Positions 13,801-28,800 of a stretch of DNA of 64,000 bases are shown here, in pieces (the first letter of the stretch is position 1; the number at the start of each line of letters is the position of its first letter). The translations under genes were made by a program, and so were the position numbers. A model generated the notes under the pieces. It saw only the letters and a list, made by a program, of their open reading frames with translations, had not been told where the DNA came from and ran no database searches. The stretch is from Pictodentalium vernedei (Eukaryota; Mollusca; Scaphopoda; Dentaliida; Dentaliidae): contig CM062297.1 in the NCBI GenBank assembly GCA_031216915.1, forward strand, positions 179,824,350 to 179,888,349, in the 5' to 3' direction.

Positions 13801-16800
13801 AGTTAATCCTCGGATGGGTGACCGTCTGAGCGATCGATTCATACTCCTACATTGTGTCCTTGGGCAAGGCACTTAACCCCAATTGTCCACATGGGGGCAC
13901 GATGATGCCTTGTACAAAGGCATACTGCATGTCAATGGTGCGCATGTCTTCAACCAATCTAACCCTGCCTGTGCTGCAGTGCGGAGTTACGATGTTGGGG
14001 AGCTGACAGCTGCTAGTCGTTGCTCGGTTGTCCTCTCCGGGTACTCCGGCTTCCTCGACCTGTAAAACTGTCATGGTCATGATTAGCCATTGTGCATAAG
14101 TATGCGACCTTAAGCACCAATAAATAAATAACATGCGTTACAAATGAATACTCGAGAATTTCTCAGTTGCATATCTCAGAAAGTAAAGTCTTTTCCATGA
14201 GAGCACCTCCTGCGAAAAAGGCTGCACTGCCCCTCTAGTCTCAGGGCAGGGTGGCAACTCCATTCCATCCTGCACCCTTGACCTTTGATGATAAAGGGTT
14301 ATAGAGTAACTTCTGTTAAATGAATAAAAAATCTTGTAATCTCACCACAAATTATTCTGACAACCACTGCATTCCCCACTCTTATAGACATTTTCGTCCT
14401 TAATGCATCCAGTATAGGCTTTTAGTCTGTTATATTGTGTTTGAGAGAGCTCAACAGAATATATTTTCTCTACAGTTAAAACTAGAAATCCTGTCATGAA
14501 CTGTGCGCTTATCTAGGCTTAATTGCATGTAGGAATTGCGCGCAGGAATTGCGTGCAATTGCCATATCGAATGGGTTACCCGGAGGTCCATTGGCTGAAA
14601 CATTTCTTGTGCACAGGCCATATGTACAGAATTTGATAGCCTTACTATGGGCATAATGAGTAGATTAACACGCAGATCGATGTGCTATTTGTGCGCATTT
14701 CATGAGAGAACTTCTAGTTTTAACTGTAGAAAACTTGAAAATAACCCAGTTCCTGTTAATTGTATTCTATTGTTAGCTGAATTGTTTTCACTGGTGTAGT
14801 CACCTTTCTATTAACAAGGTTTCACTGTAATTGATTGCATTTGACCAGCAAATTGGAGTCCAAAATGACTGTAGGATCAGATGATGCAGTAAAGTGAATA
14901 ATGCTATTCTTTAAATGCCATTCCCCAAAGAAAACTTTGCCAAAATTTGTGAATTGTTTTTCCTAAATAATAAAAAAAACAACTTTTTTTCTAAATTACA
15001 GCCTATTTAACAGGTAAAGAATTGAGCAAAACAAAATGATTGTTTGCCCAGTTTGTTCATGTCTGCTCCTTCTCCATTTTTCGGGTGCATTAGTGTTTGT
15101 CATTTCCGTCTCTCTGTGCATCCATCAGGAAGATCTTTGTGTCCGCTCCATAACTCTTGAGATGCTTATTTTGATTTTGTTGAAACTTGGCATACACGTT
15201 GCTTATGGGGAGATGATGTGTCGCACGCAAAATGTTTTTTTGTTCAATGGAGGTCAAGGTCACAGATCTTGGTCATAGTTTGGTGGCATCCATGGCCGTG
15301 CGGTCACTGTTAGTCTTGTTAGTTCTTAAATAATTTTGAATTTGAGAGTACTGTTATAAATACTCATGTGAGTGTAACCAGTACATGTCACATATTAAAA
15401 AACTAACCTTATATTTATAATTTTACTAGAGCTTAACCCCTTAAGGGCCTAGTTCCAATTTTGGTGAATTTCTTGTTTTACATATACATGTAGAATATAT
15501 TTTCTACCATACAGGCTTTTGGTGGCCTGTTTATAGAAGTTACAGTACTTTGGCAGTGGTTTCTGTATAGATAATAAAGACTTCACTAGACATCACTGCT
15601 AGGTCAAAGTGTTACTTTATTATGAGAGAACAAAAAATGAGAATTCTCAGGACCTTTAACCTCTTACGGACTGGAGAGTTTTATACATTTTTCCTATACT
15701 TTGAAAGTCTAAATTCTGTGCCTGTGCATTTGTTTCTAGTCAAGTCTTGGCTGCCCACAGAGGCAGCCAAGGCTTGGCTAGTAACTACTGACAAGATACT
15801 TAGAAACAAGTTTTGAGTTTACCCAAACAGTGTATTTTGGGTCACCTGTTCCTTTGCGTTAAAAAGTTATCAAATTTGGAATTTGACCCCTAAGGGTTAA
15901 GGACACTTTGAGAATCTAGGACAAGAATCTGAACATTTTATGAGAATCAAAGTTGATTTGCATTATTTTCCTTTTGAGAAATGATTGATTCCCACAGGAA
16001 TTTTAAGCTCTGTCATCTCTGTTGTAACATTCCAACTCGCTTGTACTTAAAAATAATCCTGTGTGTGTCCCACAAGTGTGAATGAGAGGGATCATTGAGT
16101 TTTGGAATTTCTGGGGTTTGGGACACAACCTCACACAGATGAGTGCTCCCCACCTAAATAAATACAAAATAACACTTATAAACACCGGTTGAGGATCTCT
16201 TGCAAAATATTTCACCCTATAATACACAATGGTGGAAAAAATTACTAGGGTCATAGAGTATACAATTATTACTCATTCCAAATTATACCAGAGAACAAAT
16301 GCAATACACCAACTGACACAGTGACATTTAATGTCGCTGAACTGAGAGGTGCACAGTTTTTGCAATCCTAGTACATGGACCCTTTTTCATAATAAATTTC
16401 CCTTACACCATCATTACACAGAAAGTCTTCTGTACAGGGAATATACTGGGTTGACACATACTGATGATAAAACAACATTTATTCATAAAGATTCCTTGAT
16501 TTCAATAGGGTTTGCCTGTGTTCAACAATAAACTCAATATTCTGCAATTTAGTTTAACTTGACGGATGATTCCTCATTGTTCGTGCAAAAGATATCAGAT
16601 GCACGAAACTGGTGTGAATAAATATGGCTCGACTGGGCCTTTCTAAAATCAGGCCTCCAGTCTTTTTATAAACAAGCTGTTATGCTTAAATTTCAGGTGC
16701 AATACCTCCAAAGATAATATAAACTAGTCTATTAATCACAGGAACCCCAGGTCTCAATACTTTGTTGAAACGAAGAGCACCTGCAGGAGAAATCTCAAGA

Positions 16801-19800
16801 GCCTCTTGGTCTCAATAACTTATCAAGTTACCAAGAACGAGTTGCTCCTGCCATTAGTCCTCAAATCATCCTACAAAACTTCAATAGTAATATGTCCGTA
16901 CCTCCATAAAACTGGATCTCATAACTCTTTATAAACAAACCAAATAATTTTGGCATGACTGGACCACCATAGAATCAGACCCCCAATCTCTTTACAAATA
17001 AACCAAATAATTTATCCTTCACAAGATTTCATCTGACCAGTTTTCTGTTGGAAATATTTACTATATTGGGCCACCTGTCTCAGAGACTGAGTCAGAAGAA
17101 CCGAAATATTCAAGCTTTTAAAAATCTCTGACAAACAGTGACCGCTCCACACATTTGGATAAACAAACAAAAAGCTATCTGTCCGACTTAATGTATCGAA
17201 ATCATTTATAAGTCAATCCTCAATGTTGGACAATTACTCCATCTGAAATATCAAATATCTTGGGCTCCTCGACTCAGAAACTGAGTTGGGAAGTCCAAAA
17301 TATTCAAGCTTTCAAAGATCAAAAATTAAGCTGTCAAAAGCTCACATTTGCAAATCCAAACTATAATTCCATATGCACACCTTTTATCAACACAAAATCC
17401 ATAATGTTATTGCTCGGGGGTCCCAAAGATGAAGGAATATAGTGCAACAAATGTAAAGACACACTCACCACATGGCATCCATTGGAAAAGTGAATATCGA
17501 TAGCTTGCAGTGTTGTTCTTTTAATAAAGCACTGCATGCTTTTCTCACAAGATTTGCCTGTTTTTGACGTCATTGCACAGACTTTTCATACTCCAATGAG
17601 CAATTCATCCAACACAGTACAAAAAAGCATGCGCTGTGCATCCACATTACCAACTTTTTTAAGGCCTATGTGAACTACAATTTATTGGATGGTTATTAAG
17701 GCCTATGTGAATGATATTTTCCTGGATAAAGCTGTAGACACACTTGAGCATGTAATTTTTATCAAAAACATTGTTCTATAATATTGTTCTATAATATATT
17801 TTGTACAAACTAAAAATAGGCATAGTTGTTTATGTCTGCAAAAAATGATACATATGTATGATCACTCAAAAAAAAGTTTTATAAAAAGAAATTACCAGAA
17901 GTTTGTTTTTCAGATCACAAATATGCAAAATGGTTCTACTGCAAATATAACTACCAATGTAGACATGGCAGAATCGATGTCTGTGTATGAAAGGACATCT
18001 GCTTTATTAGAGTGGATATGGTCATCACCAGTGAAAATCACATATGGAGGATTGGAAAATAATTTAAGAGCAAACATGACTGTTTATGAAGATATGTGGA
18101 ATAACTTTGTCAGTCAGCTTGAAACTATATATACTGGTGGAGGCCTGAAAAGGTATCTCATAAAGTTTATGCTTAATTTTGTACCTAACAAAATATGTTT
18201 TATACCTAACAAAAAATGTTGATATTAGGCCAAATAAAAAAAATGAATTGATTCTCAGGCAATTTTTTTTTCAAATCAGTGAGGGAGGGAGGATTTTATT
18301 TTAATTTTTTTTTTTAATTTTTTTTTTCGTGTAAAGAGTTGAGTATACTCAGTAAATCTTTTTGCTGTCTTTCCACTTGAAAAAGAGAAAAGGTTGTATT
18401 TTAGTGTAATTATAGTATACCTTTTATAACTAACTGCCGTAACAACAGCTAAAATCATTTGTATTTTATTGTTCTTTTTAATGGTATAGATCTGTCAAGC
18501 ATCATGATCCATTAGAAGAGGTCCCAGTAACCAATGCTTAGGGTAGGAATCCTTTAAAATGGGAAACATGGCTCTAAATGATTGGTTAAGTTGAGTTTAT
18601 ATCGGTGTTGCAGCCATTATTAGCGATTGTGCAGAAATATATGACCTTAAACACCAGCAAATAAATAAATAATTGAATCATGATCCAGTATATCAGAATT
18701 TGCCTTGTTACAGTTTATGGGAGAGTGCCTCTGGGCACTCTCCCATAAACTGAAACAAGAAAAACCAATTTACTGCTAACACAGCTAAATAATTATATGT
18801 CGAGAAATGTGAAAAAATGACCATTCCAAGTTTTCACAAATTCTTTAAAAAACATGACATAATAAAAATGTCTAATGAGGAGGTTCAAATCCAATGAGGG
18901 AGGGCCTGAGAATCAAAACATTATTTTTTTTTAGCCTTATATCCATATTATATCTGTTCATAACCCTTACCAAATGTAAAGGCAAAAACCAACCAGCCCT
19001 GTTCTAAAAAAAAACATTCACTTTTCATTATTTTTTTCATTTTTGTCTCAAAAACATAACTTATGACCCCTCATTGGAACAAGCTCATTGTGCTTGTTCC
19101 AGTGAGGGGACATAAGCTATGTTTTTGATGCAAAAAGTGAAAATCTTGAGTTTTCGAAGATTTTTTTTTCGCAAGTGTCATCTTCCTTTCGTGTTAGGGA
19201 AAGGGTAAACAGGGTCCTGGTAAATGGAATGTCAGAGTTGTTTCAAATATCCTGGCCTGGAAACCTGAAAAATATGTGTTATTTTACTGCATCATTTCAC
19301 ATGATGTTCAAAGCACTGATCTTTGTAAAATACACCTGAATTGCTAGAACATTTGTGAAAAATGTTTCAACACAGTCTACTCCCCCCAAGATTTTATTTT
19401 GTCTGTCCATGTGTATAATTCTTCCCATCAAGGATGCCTGATGAGGTGAAAGTTGTTACAATGTGAGTGCAGTAACAGTGTAACAGGTTTCACATCAAAC
19501 ATCAAATGAAAGCCTAACATGAAAACTACCAACATTGTATAAACTAAACAATACAGTGGAGCTCACTTAATTGGATATCTCTTAACTGAATAATCCTGTT
19601 AATTGAATATAATATCACAACACAAAACCATTTACCATACCTCCACTACAAATTTTACCTGTTAATTGAATGCAGGTTATAGAGTAAACTCCTGTTAACT
19701 GAATAAAAACTCTTGTAACCTGTTGAGAAATTACCCTGACTCTCCCCAGATTTCCTTTGTTTATAGATCTATTTGGCCTCAGTACATCCAATGCAGGCAT

Positions 19801-22800
19801 TTAATCTATTACAGTGAAACCTGTTTTGAACGACCACTGTTTTGAGCGACCACCTGTCTTGAGCGACCGGTTTTCCAAGTCACCGATGAGATTTCTTCTA
19901 TAATACCACTGCTATGAACAACCACCTGTCTTGAACGACCAGCGACTGCCCTTTTCATGTCCCGAATTGTGTTTTCACCTGCTATGAGCGACCAGGGATT
20001 GGGAGAATGATCGAGAGCGATCGTGATTTATGAATAATATGAATGCCAAACAATTGTGTGTTGAAATTGAAGTAGAATAAAAAATATTAGAAATGTCTTT
20101 ACCTGTGTTTATTCTTAATTTTATTCCTGCTATGCACGAGATTCATGCAGGGCAGTGAAGTTCTACATCACAAATCCTTGCATAATCCAGTATGTTGAAT
20201 GAATGAAAAGTTTGTATAATTGTCCAACTTTGACAGATATTTTTGTAAATGAAAGTGTTTAAACAACAAGCAGTGATTTTTTTTCACAATACACTTTAAC
20301 ACAACACCAGTACACAGACACCGGACACTTTTGTTAGTAAAAACATGGGATGTTCAATCAAGTATAACTTGTCTGTAAAAACACTGCCATCTGTCCAAGT
20401 AGGCTAAACTGTCGGCATCCCTCTGATATCACAAACGACTCTTTCAATTCGAAACAAACTTGAAATGAAAAGCCATTAGCTTGTTGTATAATTTATAAAA
20501 ACTCTGGAAAATGTATATAAATGAAATGGTTGGCCCTGACCATCAATCAATTCGATCAAGCATTTCCAGTTCTAGAAAATTGAGAAACAAATTGTACGAT
20601 GGATACGGCAACAAAGAAAAGAAAAATGGTATATTTGGACACCCCTTCCAAAAAAAGAAAGGTTTTGACTTTGGAGGAAAGAGTTGGTGTCATTGATAAG
20701 TTTGAGCGTGGTGACAGTGCTAGAAAGATTGCGTAGGTGTAGTGTATCAAGACAACAAAAAAGCCTGGATGACAGGAGTTATCTTCACACAATGGATCAA
20801 GTCAATCAATAAAAAAATGGCAGCACAGGACAGAAAAATTTTAATGTTTGTGGATAATTTTAGTGGCCACCCAGATGTTTCGCAAAGTAATGTAAAACTT
20901 GTATTTTTACCCCCAAATACAACATCGAAGGTACAGCCATGTGAAGCAGGAATCGTCCAGACAGTGAAACTAAATTACCGTAAAAAAATCTGAACCACAT
21001 TTTGTGTAAAATTGATGAAGTTTGTTTTTATAATACGCAGTTGCACCAAGGGTGGTTCAATATGGGTCGGGGGGGGGGGGGGGGGGGGGGTTGGCAGCAA
21101 TATTAATTTTTGGATGCTACTCGTAACATAATTTTATGGGTTTGTACTTCTTTCATGAGATGGCTGTACAAATCCATATGGATTGCGCCAGATGGAGCGA
21201 GTTGACCCAGGGTGAAGTTGACCCATGTTTACCTCCCTGTAGTTCTTCATATAATCGTGATTAAAATATATTGTTATAAAACACCACGGTATTTTACAAC
21301 ATCATATTTTGCGACACAAATTTGGGTATTGGTCGTACTTATTACTTCTGTGGAGATCAATTCCTTCGTCACTTTACGACAATGGGCACTCTGCTACGAA
21401 TTTACACAAACAGTGTTAGCTGCCATTTAAACTATTTTCAGGTGTGTTTTGTTTTTGAGTCGTTGCTTTTCGCCCATTTTTGTGCACATGTGAATGTTGT
21501 GTACAAACATGGTATAATTTTGATTTGTACCCTTTATCAATGTATGGGTACGTAGCAACTTGATAATGACCGACGCATCACTTAATTTAACCAGGTGAAT
21601 CATCTTACATTTCATTGAGAAATTCCACTAAAATGGGCAAGGAATTTGAAAGCGTAAGTCACCTCTTTTTGTTAACACTTCAACTTCTCCCCTCCCAAAT
21701 AGTGAATTACATCAATGAGAAAATTTTTCAAGGGGTTTTCAACTCGTAGCTTTGTGGTCACATCCCTTGAAACAGAAAAGGATAAAAATATTTGGGGTTG
21801 TTTAAAGAAAGAATGAATGACAACAAAATTGCTTTATGACTTTTATTCAATTAATAGGAATAACAACAAAACTTGTACGTGAATGTTTTATTCAAAATTA
21901 CAAAAATCTTTATATATTGCAAATGTATATTATATTTACATAAGAAAAATGATCATAATACACAAAACTAAAACAATGTTTTTACATAGTGTACTCATGC
22001 ACACATTCCATGATATTTTATTGTTTATTTATGTAATGAATAAAATGATAAAAAATGCTTGAATCTGAAATATAAAACAAATTAATTTAAATATGAATAA
22101 CAATATATATATACATAAGAAAAATGATCATAATACACAAAACATTAATTTATTATAATTTATATGTTCTTGTTTTTACATAGTGTACTCATGCACACAT
22201 TTTCATGATATTTTATTGTTTATTTATGTAATAAATAAAATGATAAAAAATACTTGAACCTGAAATATAAATAAAACAAATTAATTTAATAAAATAATAA
22301 TAAATGCAAATCATTGTTTTAGTGTTTCAATTCACCCATATACAGCATTGTCAAGCAACTGTATAACTCCACTGATGGCTTGCCTTCCAAAAAACTCTTC
22401 ACCTCTTTTGAGAGACCACCTGTCTTGAGAGACCGCTTTTGGCTGCACCTAGGGGCGGTCTCTCAAGACAGGTTTTACTGTATGTCTTGTTTGACAGAGC
22501 TCATGGAGCTCTGTCAAACAAGATATAATAGAATAAATGCTAAGTTTATCTCTAGAGTACAGGAAAGTGACACAGTCCCTGTTAATTAAATACTCCTGTT
22601 AATTGAATAATTGTCATTGGCAAAGTTTTGCTATTCACTTAACACTATCCTGCTGTATTAGTGTTTATTTTTTTTGTCAGTAATAACTAGCTCATGCCCT
22701 AATAATTTTATTTGCTTTGCTGTGAAAAATGTGTACATTGTAAATGAATTCTTTTTTTTCGTCATCAGACAGTCATCAAACTAGTTTTTTTAACTGGCCA

Positions 22801-25800
22801 ACTGCTGAATTATTTTTAGCTCAACTTTGACGAAGTCAAATTTGAGCTATTGTCATGGCCCGTCGTCCATCTGTCCGTCTGTCCGTCTGTCCGTACGTCA
22901 ACAATTGGCTATGGCCCGGGCTAGAGGTCGTATTTATGAACCGATCTTTACGAAACTTCTTATGTACCTTTGTTATGACCCTGGGACGGGAACGAGTGTT
23001 TTTAGGTGTGGTCCGAAATTCAAGATGGCTGCCAGTGGCCATTTTGTACCGATGATGCAAAAATCAGTTCAGTTTTTTGTACAGAACTTCTGTATGAAAG
23101 TTCTGATTTGAATAAAGTTTTGTATAAATGTTTAGTACCATGGGATACATCACATATAATACGGGTTTTTTTCTCGTGCGTAAATTATGCAAATTAGACT
23201 GACTTTGATTTATTTAGTGTTACTTTCAGAGCTGTGAGTGCCAAGCTGCTATGGCTCGGGCTAGAGGCCGTATTTATGAACCGATCTTTACGAAACTTCT
23301 TGGGTACCTTTGTTATGACCATGGGACGAGAACGAGTGTTTTTGGGTGCGGTCTGAAATTCAAGATGGCTGCCAGCTGCCATTTTGTACCGACGATGCAG
23401 AAATCTGTTTTTTGTACAGAACCTCCATATGAAAGCTCTGATTTGAATAATTTTTTGTATGAATGTTTAGTACCATGGGATACATCACATATAATACGGG
23501 TTTTTTTCTCGTACGTAAATTGTGCAAATTAGACTAATTTTGATGTTTTTTTGGGGTTACCTTCAGCACTGTAAGTGCAAATGCCAATACGGCTCGGGCT
23601 AGAGGCCGTATTTATGAACCGATCTTTACGAAACTTCTTGGGCACCTTTGGTATCACCGTGGGACGAAAACGAGTGTTTTGGGGTCCGGTCCGAAATTCA
23701 AGATGGCCGATGGCAGCCATTTTGTACAAAATTAGGTGCAATCAGATTTTTGCACAGAACTTCCATATGAAAGCCCTGATTTGAATAATTTTTTTGTGTG
23801 AATGTTTAGTACCATGGGATGCATCACATATAATACGGGTTTTTTTCTCGTGCAGAAATTATGCAAATTAGATGAACTTTGATTTTTTCAGTGCGACTTA
23901 CACACAGTAAGTACACATGTCAATACGGCTCAGACTAGAGTCTGTATTTATGAACTGATCTTCACGAAATGTCTTGGGTACCTTTGTTATCACCTTGGGA
24001 CGAGAACGAGTGTTTCTGGGTGCGGTCTAAAATTCAAGATGGCTGCTAGTGGCCATTTTGTACCGAAATTAGGTCTAATCAGTTTTTTGTACACAACTTC
24101 TATACAGCTCAGACTAGAGGCCATATTTATGAACCAATCTTTACGAAACTTCTTGGGTACCTTTGTTATCACCGTGGGATAAGAGCGAGTGTTTTTGGGT
24201 GTGGTCCGAAATTCAAGATGGCCACCAGCAGCCATTTTGTACCAAAATTAGTGCAATCAGTCTTTTGTATAGAACTTCTGTATGAAAGTTCTGATTTTAA
24301 TAAATTTTTGTATGAATGTTTAGTAACATGGAATACATCACATATTGTAAGGGGGTTTTTTTCGTGCAGAAATTATGCAAATTAGATGAACTTTGATTTA
24401 TTCAGTGCTACTTACACAATGTAAGCACACATGTCAATACGGCTCAGGGTAGAGGCTGTATTTATGAACCGATCTTCACAAAACGTCTTGGGTACCTTTG
24501 TTATCTCCTTGGGATGAGAATGAGTGTTTCTGGGTACGGTCCAAAATTCAAGATGGCTGCCAGTGGCCATTTTGTACCGAAATTAGGTCCAATCAGTTTT
24601 TTGTCACAAGTTCTATACAGCTCGTATTTATGAACTGATCTTCACAAAACTTCTTGAGTACTTTTGTTTTCACCTTGGGACAGGAACGAGTATATTTTGG
24701 GGTGCCTTTGTTATCATTGTGCTATGAGAACAAATATTTTGGGGTTCAGTCAGACCCACTCTGGGACTCAAAGATTTTTTCTAGTTCAGCATCTGACTGT
24801 CACCCACCTTTACAATACTTTACCTATACATTTGTTACAGGCAACGGTCAGTATTTATGTACCGACCGTTACAATACTTTATATGTACCTTTGTTATCAG
24901 GTCATTACCTAGATGTTTGTCATTGCTGTGTCACATACTATACATGTACATGTCTTTGTCTTGACAAGTTGAGCTACAGTGTCATTGACACTTTCATTTG
25001 TCATTAAAATTTGTTAGCATGTCTTTGCTTTGTTACTGAAGGCACTCTCCCATAAACTGTAACAAGATAAATCCTAACAGACAACATTATTTAACTTCAA
25101 ACGTAATATGAAGCACATCCTCAGAATATGATGCCTTTAAGTTGCAGCACCTGCACTTCATAATAAATTCCAGCCCTCAACCAGTTAAAAAGCAATTGAT
25201 GATTGCAAGATGTCAGAAAATTGGACAGTATGAAGAAACATGGTTTTGTTGAACTTTGTCTGTATTGGGGAGGTGGTGGCGTTGCGGTAACCGGTTCTTG
25301 TCAGATCACTGAAGTTAAGCAACATCGAGCCCAGTTAGTCCTTGGATGGGTGACCGTCTGAGTGATTAATTTGGACTCTCGCATTGTATCCTTGTGCAAG
25401 GCACTTAACCCCAATTGTCCACATGGGGGCATGATGACGCAGTGTACTAAGGTGTACTGCATGTAGATGTTGTGCATGTCTTCAACCAGTCTAACCCTGC
25501 CTGTGCTGCATTGTTACAATGTTGGGGAGCTGGCAGCTACTCATCGTTGCTCAGTGGTTCTCTCCTGGTACTCTTGCTACCTCCACCTGTAAAACTGTCA
25601 CTGACATGATATGACCTTGGCTGTTAAAGTGTCATTAAACCTTAATAAACAAATAAATAGCTTTGTCTATTTATAAGAACAAGTTCACCCTTCATGATGG
25701 TGGCAGATGGAACACTTTTCTATTTGTAACCAATCAGTAACATTTCATTCTTATTATGTTAGCTCATGGGATCAACTAGTCAACATGGATAAACGGTGGC

Positions 25801-28800
25801 AGCCTATGAAGCTATATCAGGTCGATGATGACATAATCAATATTAGGTGTGTGTGTCCATCACATTGTTTTTGGAAGTAAAATACAACTGCCTCCCCTCA
25901 AAAATGGCAATCTTACAGCAAATGTTCTCAATCGTCTGTTGAATGTGATTAAAGTTTTATTAAACTCACTTAAACAAAACGAAATAATCTATTTATAATA
26001 TGTGTCCAAAACTGAGGAACTTATTTAAATCGATAACCCCATCTCACAGCTCAATGTAAATTGAAACACGTCCAACATTTAAGTTAATCGCTCTGATCAA
26101 TAGTCACTTCAGCATGAAATGATTGCTAGATTGAGTTACTCCCCTTACATTGTAAACTTACGTCTGCTTGTGTACATTTTCACAAGTATGATACACCAAA
26201 AAATAAATTACCGGGCCAGTTAATTAAAGGGACATACTGGAGTTTGTCCGCTGTCATAATAAATACGATACGGGATGGTTAGTGATCGGATATGGTGTCG
26301 TGTGATCAATATTAGAATATTGATCACACTAAGCCTCACATGACAACATATCCAACCACTAAACATCCTGTAACTTATAATATTCTTCATTGTCAACAAA
26401 AATACTTGAGGAAAAAGGCAGGATGAAACAAATAGTTGAAAAATCCATGTTGTTGTATCCAGTATGTTGAAAGCCTTGCCTCCTGCTGCCAAGTATTCCA
26501 TATTGGTTTATGTTTCTTCCAGTCATTGACCCTCCACAGTTTCAGTTTTAGAATGTGTTCTATTTGTTTTGTCCATGTGAATTAAAGTGTGTTGTTTACT
26601 ATAAAATTTGCCAAAAAGTATAAATTTCAAAATGATTGGTTTGTATGCGATGAAAACAAGTCTTGAATTGGATAGACTGAAGACATTCTTTCTGTATTTT
26701 TGTAAAATTTTCAAACATTCATTCAGTTTGTGAAATATGGAAGAAGCAGCTTTAACCCTTCAAACCCTGATAGTATCTGCCATTTCAGTTCAATGGCATT
26801 TATTTGAAGAGTCCACCTTCATTAATTGAAAGTAGAGCAATTAATATTTACAATGTGCAGCTTTAGGGCTGCACATTGAAAATATTAATTGGCCTACCAT
26901 GAAAATTACTCTGACCACCTCTTTATGTATTCAGGTCATATCACAACAACTGGACTGGAAAAATGGCCTTCTGGGTTCACAAAGTTAAAAGACATTGGTA
27001 GAATTATAGATCAAATGCATCCAAACGAAGAAGTATTAAAAAATAATCATAGAATTTTTAAAAAATAATCATTGAAAATCAAGGAAAATCATGGACTTTT
27101 TTCTGTCAATGTTACAAAACTTGTCCCAACATTTTAGGGCCTGAGTAATTTGTAAAATTTCCACTATATCATCATAATCAAGCCTGAATATAAGAAACCT
27201 GTCATTTGCAAAGTGGGTCCCCAGAGGGTGAATTTACTGATGCTATCTCACACAGTGGGGCAATTTATCTTCTAGGTACCTCTTTCTGGTTTGGCTTGAG
27301 ATCTTGATTCGGACTGAGGTTCACAGAGGGTAAATTTTGTGATGCTACTCTGCTGAGCAGGGTAGCATCACCAAATTCACCTTCTGGGGACCTCATTTTG
27401 CAGATGACAGTCTGCTTATTTTCAGGCTTGATCATAATCGGTACTAGTATCATGATTAAGCAGTGATTTCTTGTCAAGTCTTTGCTACTACTAAAGACAA
27501 CCAATACTCAACTAGAAACAACTGTTTCATTATTGTTATTTTCATCTGCAGGATATCTTCAGGTTATGCATTGGAGCACCTGTTTTGAGGCCATAAAGTT
27601 TGTTAAAGTGGGCACCACACAAACTCTGGGAAGTGGATCAGTGCTTGTTTACTGTGGTTTACAAATTATGGTTTGCATTATTGATATAAAGGGACACGCT
27701 AACCAGTGCCTAGGGTGGTTTTCCTCTAAGATCTGGCATCCTGTGTGAAGGTGGTGTTTTTGACTTGAAACATAAAACCAATTTTAGAGTAATCTGAAGG
27801 AGTTGTTCAATATGGAGTTGCATTTTGATTTTGTTCAAATCAAGTTGCCTCTCAACTCGTGTTCTGTCTTATAACCCAAAATGTGAATTTTGCAAGTCCC
27901 TACAAAAAACATGTGCAGTATGTTGTACAATATGTTTTAATTTTTTTGTTCAAGAGACTTTATTGACTTCATCTCAGAGTTCTTTTCTCACATAAAAACT
28001 GAGACTAAGAATAGATATCTCTAAAGCAAACTTCTGATATTTGAAAAAAAAAGTTATTTATTTTTTCTTTTTCAGTATTATAGCTGACTTGGGTCCTGCT
28101 TTGAAAAATGCACTATCACAGAATGGCTTAAATGATGTGTCGCTCTCTACAGCAGCAAACTTCAATCTTTATGTAGCAATTTTGAAAGAGATGAACTCAG
28201 TACTTACAAAAATAAATGGTAAGAAAGAATTATTTCTCTTGGGAGATCTTCATTGTCCATCTAGTACATTGAAGTAACTGGTTGTGACAAATTTATTTTT
28301 TAAATAGTCTCTTTATTTTCTCAAAATTGAAATAGGATTTAGCGTTTATGCTCATCCTATCCTATAACCCTTTCCCCAACTTGTTGAACTTGTTCCAGTG
28401 AGGGATCACATGATATAGTTATGTTGATATAAGCAGACAATCCACATTCCAGACTCTCTAGTTATGGACATCATGATAATGAATGATTGGATGTTGGTGT
28501 GCAAAGTTGATTTGTCCTAACTTTTTTGTCTCAAGTCACAACTGATAACATATTCCCAACTACATTCTCAAGACATTGAAGGCATGCCTTTGTGGATTTG
28601 GAATATTAGTCAGTGTGGATTTGTTCAAAGCTCAAGAGTTTTTGAAAATTTATTTGTGGACAAATACATGTGGTGGTCATTTATTCAGCACATACCATAC
28701 ACCAAACTGTTGAGTCTCCAAAACCCAAATCAGGTACCACTGACCTCCATTTGTGTGACCGATTGCACATAAGTTCAAGTATCAGTTACAGTACAGCCAT

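Larger units (their letters stand above)
19812..22480 (+). mobile_element. Internally deleted pogo/Tigger-like transposon
   Basis: Terminal repeats CAGTGAAACCTGTTTTGA and, inverted, CAGTAAAACCTGTCTTGA, each with further (GA)GCGACCACCTG-type repeats, flanked by TA. 2669 bp. It contains two remnants of a DDE transposase (20599 and 20742). The right half holds AT-rich non-coding sequence with a duplicated block. Short relatives with the same ends lie at 36459, 54078 and 55147. Confidence 0.85.
19554..22655. mobile_element. P2 MITE split by a pogo-like transposon
   Basis: The left half (CAGTGGAGCTCACTTAATTG to CATTTAATCTATTA) and right half (TGTCTTGTTTGACAGAGCTC to CACTATCCTG) are one P2 element with TA at both outer flanks. 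The insert at 19812-22480 is in its central hairpin region. Confidence 0.82.

Noticed and set aside
22817..24720. CRISPR array
   Set aside because: Units are 180-340 bp with no short repeat-spacer structure, and the DNA is eukaryotic.
209..25660. Possible 5S rRNA genes (matches at 209, 13749, 25262)
   Set aside because: Only the internal-promoter half of 5S is present, and each match runs directly into a SINE body with an (AATA)n tail.
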